Assembly: GCA_041396705.1 (NCBI GenBank)
Contig: JAWKYB010000010.1
Coordinates: 62,001 to 126,000, forward strand
Length of the DNA stretch: 64,000 nucleotides
Direction: 5' to 3'
Source: Alphaproteobacteria bacterium
Lineage (GTDB): Bacteria > Pseudomonadota > Alphaproteobacteria > CALKHQ01
Positions 59,279 to 64,000 of this stretch are shown one piece after another (positions within the stretch are counted from its first letter, which is position 1; each line of letters opens with the position of its first letter). The position numbers were made by a program, and so were the translations under genes. The notes beneath the pieces are model-generated. The model worked only from the letters and a program-made list of their open reading frames with translations, did not search any database and was not told the origin of the DNA.

Positions 59279-60588
59279 CCAACGGCAATTCGGCGACGGC
59301 GTCGGTCCTCGGCGTCCTCGGCAAGAAGCTGTCCGACCTCGCCGACGACGAGGTGTTGCACATCGCGGCCCTGCTGGAACGCGGCGGCGACGATCCGCAG
59401 GCGCTGAAGGGCCGTGCGATCCTGCGCCAGCGGCTCACGGTGCTGCGGCCGCGCCGCCGGCTGAACGCCCGCCGGCTGTTCTGCGTGCCGTTCGAGATGC
59501 TGCTGAGCGACGAACAGACCCCCAGCGACCCGGTCCGACGCATCGCGCGCGCCGGCCTGCTGCCCGCCTGGCAGCTGGTGGCCAAGCGCCTGCCGGTCGA
59601 GGTGCTGAACGCGGCCGAGGCGGCGGCGGCCGAAGCGAAGGGCATCGGCGACGACCGCCTGCAGGCGCCCGCCGAGGCGCTGTGGACGGCCGCAGCGGAC
59701 GCCATCGACGCGCATTTCGAGCAGATCGCGTCGCAGGTCGGCGACCCGCAGTGGCTGCGCGATATCGGCGCGACCCTGCGCGCGTGCGGGCCGATCGCCG
59801 AGATCCGGGCGCTGCTGCAGTATCCAGGCCGCCCGCAGCCGTCGGACGAGGTCGGCGCCCAGGTGGCCGGCATCCTCGGCGGCACCCAGGCACTGGGCGT
59901 GGAGGCGGTCTTCGCCACCACCCTGGTCGCCGCCGCCCACTTCCGCGCGCCGGGAACGGTCATCGGCGTCCTCGCCGCCAATGCCTTCGGCGTGACGCCG
60001 GGCCCCGGCCAGGATGCGCTGCGCCGGTTGTGCGACGTGCTGGGCGCCGGCTTCGAGCGCACGCTGGCCGCGCTCGGCCGCGAGCCGGTGACCGATGCGA
60101 ACGCGGTGGTGGGAAGCATCGCCGGGCTGGTCGACAGCCTGACCCTGATGCGGGACTTCGCCAACAAGGTGAAGGACCCGCAAATGCGCCTGCAGGTCGA
60201 GCGCGCACTGTTCGAGGCACGCAGCACGACGATCGACCGTGTCCTGCCGCAGATGACCGGAGCCGTCGGCTGCAATCTCGACCGGGCCGTCGGCGAGATG
60301 GTCGACGGCGGCTCGCTGGAAGCGGCGCAGTCGGTCGAAGACAACATGGTCGCGCTGGCCCGGGCCAGGCCGACCGCCGAGGTGCTGGGCGTCGGCGACG
60401 AATTCGCCGGATCCCTCGCCACGCTGCTCGCCACCGTCAAGGCGAAGGCGGCGGAAGATGTCGCCGGCGAGACGGCCGACGCGCGCGGCCTGCGCATGAT
60501 GGCGCTGGCGCGCTATGTCGAGCTGCTGGAAGGCGCCGACGCCGCGCAAGCCTGCCTCGCCGCCTGGCTGGCGGCGGAAGCCGCCTGA
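59275..60588 (+). CDS. Cassette protein B1, unrecognised family
   Basis: A 437-residue helical protein, no membrane segment or known motif. Its clearest feature is RRLFCVPFEMLLSDE at residues 67-80, which also occurs in B2, after ILRQRLTVLRPRRRL. The C-terminus ends in ALARYVELLEGADAAQACLA. It overlaps A1 by four bases, so the two proteins are co-translated and may form a complex. Confidence 0.75.
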   Translation: MTNGNSATASVLGVLGKKLSDLADDEVLHIAALLERGGDDPQALKGRAILRQRLTVLRPRRRLNARRLFCVPFEMLLSDEQTPSDPVRRIARAGLLPAWQLVAKRLPVEVLNAAEAAAAEAKGIGDDRLQAPAEALWTAAADAIDAHFEQIASQVGDPQWLRDIGATLRACGPIAEIRALLQYPGRPQPSDEVGAQVAGILGGTQALGVEAVFATTLVAAAHFRAPGTVIGVLAANAFGVTPGPGQDALRRLCDVLGAGFERTLAALGREPVTDANAVVGSIAGLVDSLTLMRDFANKVKDPQMRLQVERALFEARSTTIDRVLPQMTGAVGCNLDRAVGEMVDGGSLEAAQSVEDNMVALARARPTAEVLGVGDEFAGSLATLLATVKAKAAEDVAGETADARGLRMMALARYVELLEGADAAQACLAAWLAAEAA

Positions 60589-60700
60589 CCCGCCACGACG
60601 GCCGGCGGTCGCGCGCCGGCAGCCCTGCGAACGTGGCTTCGGAACTCCCGGGCACCTCGCACGTTCTGGCTGGCAGTCAGACCGTTGTGGGGGCTTCACA

Positions 60701-61848
60701 TTGGGTGCGGACCGGAACCTGGAGCCGGCATGGCGGCCTATTGCCGGGTCGAAGCGCCGGGCCGTCGGCGACCAGGAGCCGGCGACCTTTGCCGACCGCG
60801 GCGTCGCGGTCGCGTTCACCGCGGCACGCCTGAGCCAGGCCCGGGTGCGCTGCGCGCGCCGCGGCGGCCTCGAACTCATGGTGCCGGGCTACGCCGACGA
60901 CGGCAGCACCTACATCATGCCATGGCCGGCCATCGACCAGTCGCTGGGCCTGACGGCGCACGACCACATGCTGCATGCCCGTATCGGCGCGCTGACGACT
61001 GTGGATCCCTGGACCGTGCGCGCGGTGCAGCTGGCGGTCGGCGCGGAGGGGCTGGCCGGGCCGCAGTTGCTGCAGTCGAGCCGCCGGGCGCTGGAGGAGG
61101 ATCGCCGCGCCTGGATGGGCGCCCATCTCGATCTGATCGCCCTGGTTTGCGCGGCCAGCGACGTGCAGATCGAAGCGTTGCGCCCGGAGGACCTCGCGGC
61201 CGGTGAGCTGCCGGCCAACGTGCGCCGCGCCTTTGCCGGTTTTGCCGGGTCCGCCGCGCTGTCGACCGAGAGTTGCCGCAGGCTGATCGTGGAGCAGAGC
61301 GTTCTGTTCGCCCCGCTCGGCCTCGGCGAGGCCGTCCCGGTCGCCTGCGCCTGGTGCTGCAGCAGTTGCACGAGGCCGTCTGCGGCCTGGAGGACTGGGC
61401 GCCGGCCGCACCGTCCGACGTGACGTCGGCATGCGGGGCCATCGCCCAGCGCTGTCGCGCGACGATCGCTGCCGCCGAGGCGACGATCGAGCGCTTCGAC
61501 CGCCAGGCGACGGACATCGTCGGGCTGGTCCGGCGCTGGGAGGCGATGGCGCCGGCCCTGCGCGCGCTGGTCGAGCGGGTGTACTGGCTGCTCGACGGCT
61601 GGGACCATGTCGTCGCGTTGTGGACCGTCGGCCGTGACGGCGCCGAGGCCCGCCTGGTCGACACGGTGCAGGAGATGCGCCGCATCCTGCCACGGCTGCC
61701 GCGCAGCGAGGCGCCGGCCGCGCAGGTCGGCAGGGCGGTGCCCGGCGACGGCAGCCGCCGCCTTTCCGCGATGCGCGACTGGCGCACCGGCCTGCCCGAT
61801 TTCGAACTGGCGCGCCGGGTGGAGCAGGTGCGGGCGGCGGTGCGATGA
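60701..61848 (+). pseudogene. Cassette protein A2, paralogue of A1, frameshifted
   Basis: Two frames joined by a one-base deletion near 61333, where CCGG in GTCCCGGTCGCC should be CCGGG by comparison with A1 (AQPGRLRK). It aligns with A1 from FADRGVAVAFT to its end, including YWLLDGWDHVVALW, VQEMRRILPRLPR and SAMRDWRTG. The start is unclear: no ATG or GTG in frame lies before the aligned region, and TTG at 60701 is a placeholder; another lost base near 60740-60790 is possible. The gene may be intact in the organism and wrong in the sequence. Confidence 0.65.
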
Positions 61849-63164
61849 GCCGGCCGCCCGAAACCAGCCGGACGGCGGTCCTGGCGGACCTGTCGCGCCG
61901 GGCCGGCCGGCTGAGCGACACCACGGTGATCGAGATCACCGGCCTGCTCGACCGTGGCGGCGTCGACCCGGCGGCGGTCGGCGGCCGCGAGATCCTGCGC
62001 GCGCGCATCCGCGTGCTGAAGCCGGCTCGGTTTCTCACTCATTGCCGGCTGTTCTGCGTCCCGTTCGAAATGCTGCTGAGCGAAGCGTCGGCGTCGGCCG
62101 ACCCGCTGCGGCCGGTCGACCGCAGCGCCATCCTGCCGATGTGGGAGGCTGTGGAGCCGGCGTTGCCGCCCGCCGTTCTGGAAGCGACCGCCGCGACCCT
62201 TGCCGATGCCCGTTCGATCAGGGACGAGGGGCTGCGCGCCGTTGCGCCCGACCTGTGGGCGGCGGGCGCGCAGGTCGTCGACGAAGCCTTCGATCGCATC
62301 GCCGCGCGGATCGACGATCCCGGCTGGCTGGTCGCGATCCGTGCCGCGCTGGCCGCCCACCGCGAGATTCTGGCACTGCGGATGGTCCTGGCCTATGGCG
62401 GGCGGCCGGCCCCCGACGATGCGCTGGCCGGGGAGATCGTCCGCGCGGTGCGCGCGGCCGCGGCGCAAGGTCCCGACGAGGGCTATGTCGCCGCCGTCAC
62501 CGCCGCGCTGCACTTCGCGGCACCGGCCGTGGTCCTGGAGGCGCTGGCGAACGGCGGCTTCGCCGACGGAGCCGCCAGGGCGGGCGAGCGGGTCGTGCTC
62601 GAGCGCTTTGCCGCCGCCGTCTGTGCCGATACGGAGCGCGAGCTGGCGCTGCTGGCCAGGTTCGATCCTGCGACCGCCGCGGCCGATGCCGCCGAGGCGG
62701 TCGAAAGCGTCGCCGCCGCGGTCCATGGCCTGCGCGCGGTGTCGCCGCGCCTGCGCGACGCCGGCCTGCGCAAGCGGCTGGCGGCGATCGAGCCGCGCTT
62801 CCGCGCGACGTTGGCGGACGCGGTGCTGCCGGTTACCGCGGACCGTGTGCTGCGCCGGATCGACGATGCCGTCGGGCAGATGCTGGACGGCAGCGACATG
62901 GCGGATGCGGTCGCCATCGAGGCGGACATGATCGCGCTGCGCCGGATGCGCGCGGGGGCCGAGGCGGTGGCGCTGGGCGCCGAGGTCGACGGACGCATCG
63001 CGGCGCTGCTCGCGCAGATGGAACGCCGCGCCGCCCAGGTTGTCGACGGGGAGGGCGCGGGCGCGCGGCGGCGGCGCGTGCTGGTGCTGGTGCGCTATGT
63101 CGAGCAGCTGGCCGGCCCGGCGACGGCCGTCCGGTGCATGCAGCGGTGGCTGCCGGCGGCCTGA
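61845..63164 (+). CDS. Cassette protein B2, paralogue of B1
   Basis: A 439-residue paralogue of B1, alignable over its whole length. The motif RLFCVPFEMLLSEA is at residues 68-81 and LRARIRVLKPARFL precedes it. The C-terminal LVRYVEQLAGPATAVRCMQRW matches the B1 end. The middle part differs widely. It starts in an ATGA overlap with A2 and ends 13 bases before the stop of the convergent cyclase. Confidence 0.75.
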   Translation: MSRPPETSRTAVLADLSRRAGRLSDTTVIEITGLLDRGGVDPAAVGGREILRARIRVLKPARFLTHCRLFCVPFEMLLSEASASADPLRPVDRSAILPMWEAVEPALPPAVLEATAATLADARSIRDEGLRAVAPDLWAAGAQVVDEAFDRIAARIDDPGWLVAIRAALAAHREILALRMVLAYGGRPAPDDALAGEIVRAVRAAAAQGPDEGYVAAVTAALHFAAPAVVLEALANGGFADGAARAGERVVLERFAAAVCADTERELALLARFDPATAAADAAEAVESVAAAVHGLRAVSPRLRDAGLRKRLAAIEPRFRATLADAVLPVTADRVLRRIDDAVGQMLDGSDMADAVAIEADMIALRRMRAGAEAVALGAEVDGRIAALLAQMERRAAQVVDGEGAGARRRRVLVLVRYVEQLAGPATAVRCMQRWLPAA

Positions 63165-63177
63165 CCGGTGCGTGCCC

Positions 63178-63999
63178 TTACTGCGGCGGGACGAACTGGA
63201 ACGCCTCGATCGGTTCGCTGCGCCCGCGCAATGCGACCTCGCCGAACGGCTTCAGCGCGGCCTGCTGGCGTTCGTCCAGGCGGCGGGCGATCGCCTCGCT
63301 GATCACGATGACGGTGGCCCGTGCCGCGCCGGGTCCCTCCCGCTCCACCGACCTGCCCATCTGCTCCAGCCGCTGGCACACATTCACCGTGTCGCCGACG
63401 ATGGTGTAGTTCATCCGCTCCGGCGCGCCGATGTTGCCGACCGTGACCGGCCCGCAATGGATGCCGATCCGCATCTGCAGCGGCGGCGCCTGCCCGTCGA
63501 GCCGGCGGTTCTGCGCCGCCAGGGCGTCCGCGATCAGCGTGGCGGTTCGCCATGCCCGCTGGGCGTGATCCTGCTGCCGCTCCGGCGCGCCCCAGAACGC
63601 CATCGCGCCGTCGCCGATGAACTTGTCGAGGGTGCCGCCCGTCGCCTCGATCGCCTGGCCGACCATCGCGAAATGCCGGTTCAACATGCTCGCCACCTCG
63701 GTCGCGTCGCGGCCTTCCGACCAACTGGTGAAGCCGGAAATGTCGGTGAACATCACCGAGACCTCGGCCTGCTGCGAGGTCACCTCGCCGCCGGTCGCGG
63801 CCAGCAGCCGCCGCGCCAGCCGGCGCGGCACATAGATCTCCAGCCAGCGCAGCGCGCGCACCATGCCGTTGAAGGCGCGCGCCTGCTCGTCGATCTCGCG
63901 GATGCGGCTGCGCGGCAGCGCCTCGATCTGGTCCAGCGCCAGCTCGCCGACCCGCGAGGCGGCATTGGCGACCCTGGTGAACGGGCGGGCCAGTTTCTT
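63178..63999 (-). CDS. HAMP-class III adenylate/guanylate cyclase, N-terminus beyond window
   Basis: The visible 273 residues cover a HAMP domain (ARPFTRVANAASRVGELALD, RSRIREIDEQARAFNGMVRA) and a complete catalytic domain: VMFTDISGFTSWSE, LDKFIGDGAMAFWGAP, RIGIHCGPVTVGNIG and NYTIVGDTVNVCQRLE. The HAMP implies an upstream membrane or periplasmic sensor that lies past the right edge. The gene converges on B2, leaving 13 bases between stop codons. Confidence 0.9.
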   Translation of the reverse strand, partial: KKLARPFTRVANAASRVGELALDQIEALPRSRIREIDEQARAFNGMVRALRWLEIYVPRRLARRLLAATGGEVTSQQAEVSVMFTDISGFTSWSEGRDATEVASMLNRHFAMVGQAIEATGGTLDKFIGDGAMAFWGAPERQQDHAQRAWRTATLIADALAAQNRRLDGQAPPLQMRIGIHCGPVTVGNIGAPERMNYTIVGDTVNVCQRLEQMGRSVEREGPGAARATVIVISEAIARRLDERQQAALKPFGEVALRGRSEPIEAFQFVPPQ

Positions 64000-64000
64000 G

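Overview
The window is high-GC chromosomal DNA (about 70% by eye) from an alphaproteobacterium, most likely a Rhodospirillales-type lineage; I would not go below order level. The evidence is the purC-purS-purQ-purL-bolA-grxD order, a DUF1476 (F1-ATPase zeta inhibitor-like) gene divergent from purC, CimA, an FtsZ with a long C-terminal linker, and TTGACA-type promoters in front of rpsD and tRNA-Val. I see no phage, insertion sequence, CRISPR array or plasmid backbone.

Layout. 1-1045: the end of a PPK2 polyphosphate kinase and a VOC protein. 1276-6676: an H-NOX nitric-oxide sensor, a PAS histidine kinase broken by several one-base frameshifts, a REC-HDOD regulator, a REC plus degenerate HD-GYP regulator, then a secreted-type RTX repeat protein. 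6673-13717: metabolic genes (MGMT-like protein, GST, VOC, orphan ParA, Sua5, FAD oxidoreductase, acyl-CoA dehydrogenase, DUF3108). 13822-18702: tRNA-Val, CorA, a DUF599 protein and a phosphotransferase operon dhaL-dhaM-HPr-EI without dhaK. 18844-28272: purB, a membrane protein, an adenylate cyclase, DUF1476, purCSQL, bolA, grxD and two tandem VOC paralogues. 28349-33990: rpsD, an orphan sensor kinase, trmJ, cimA and a small ACT-like protein. 34249-53306: a complete division and cell-wall (dcw) cluster from mraZ to ftsZ on the minus strand, nearly all of it joined by 4-base stop/start overlaps, with a promoter carrying three MraZ boxes and DnaA boxes. 53824-57362: xylulokinase, a lipoprotein, a CinA N-terminal-type protein and an MhpD-type hydratase. 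57562-64000: two small membrane proteins, then an unrecognised two-gene unit (A-B) present twice in tandem, meeting a class III cyclase that runs off the window.

How the genes work together. The H-NOX block is a coherent multicomponent signalling operon: heme sensor, kinase and two response regulators, one with a metal site that looks destroyed. The dha block is a phosphorelay from PEP through EI, HPr and DhaM to DhaL. The dcw cluster supplies peptidoglycan precursors (MurC-F, MraY, MurG, Ddl, MurB) and the divisome (FtsL, FtsI, FtsW, FtsQ, FtsA, FtsZ) as one translationally coupled transcript.

The best candidates for something undescribed are the duplicated A-B unit at 58109-63164, whose proteins match no family I recognise, and the H-NOX operon with its two unusual output domains. 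All one-base lesions fall in 2241-3436 and at about 61333, so sequencing error must be excluded before calling any of those genes dead.
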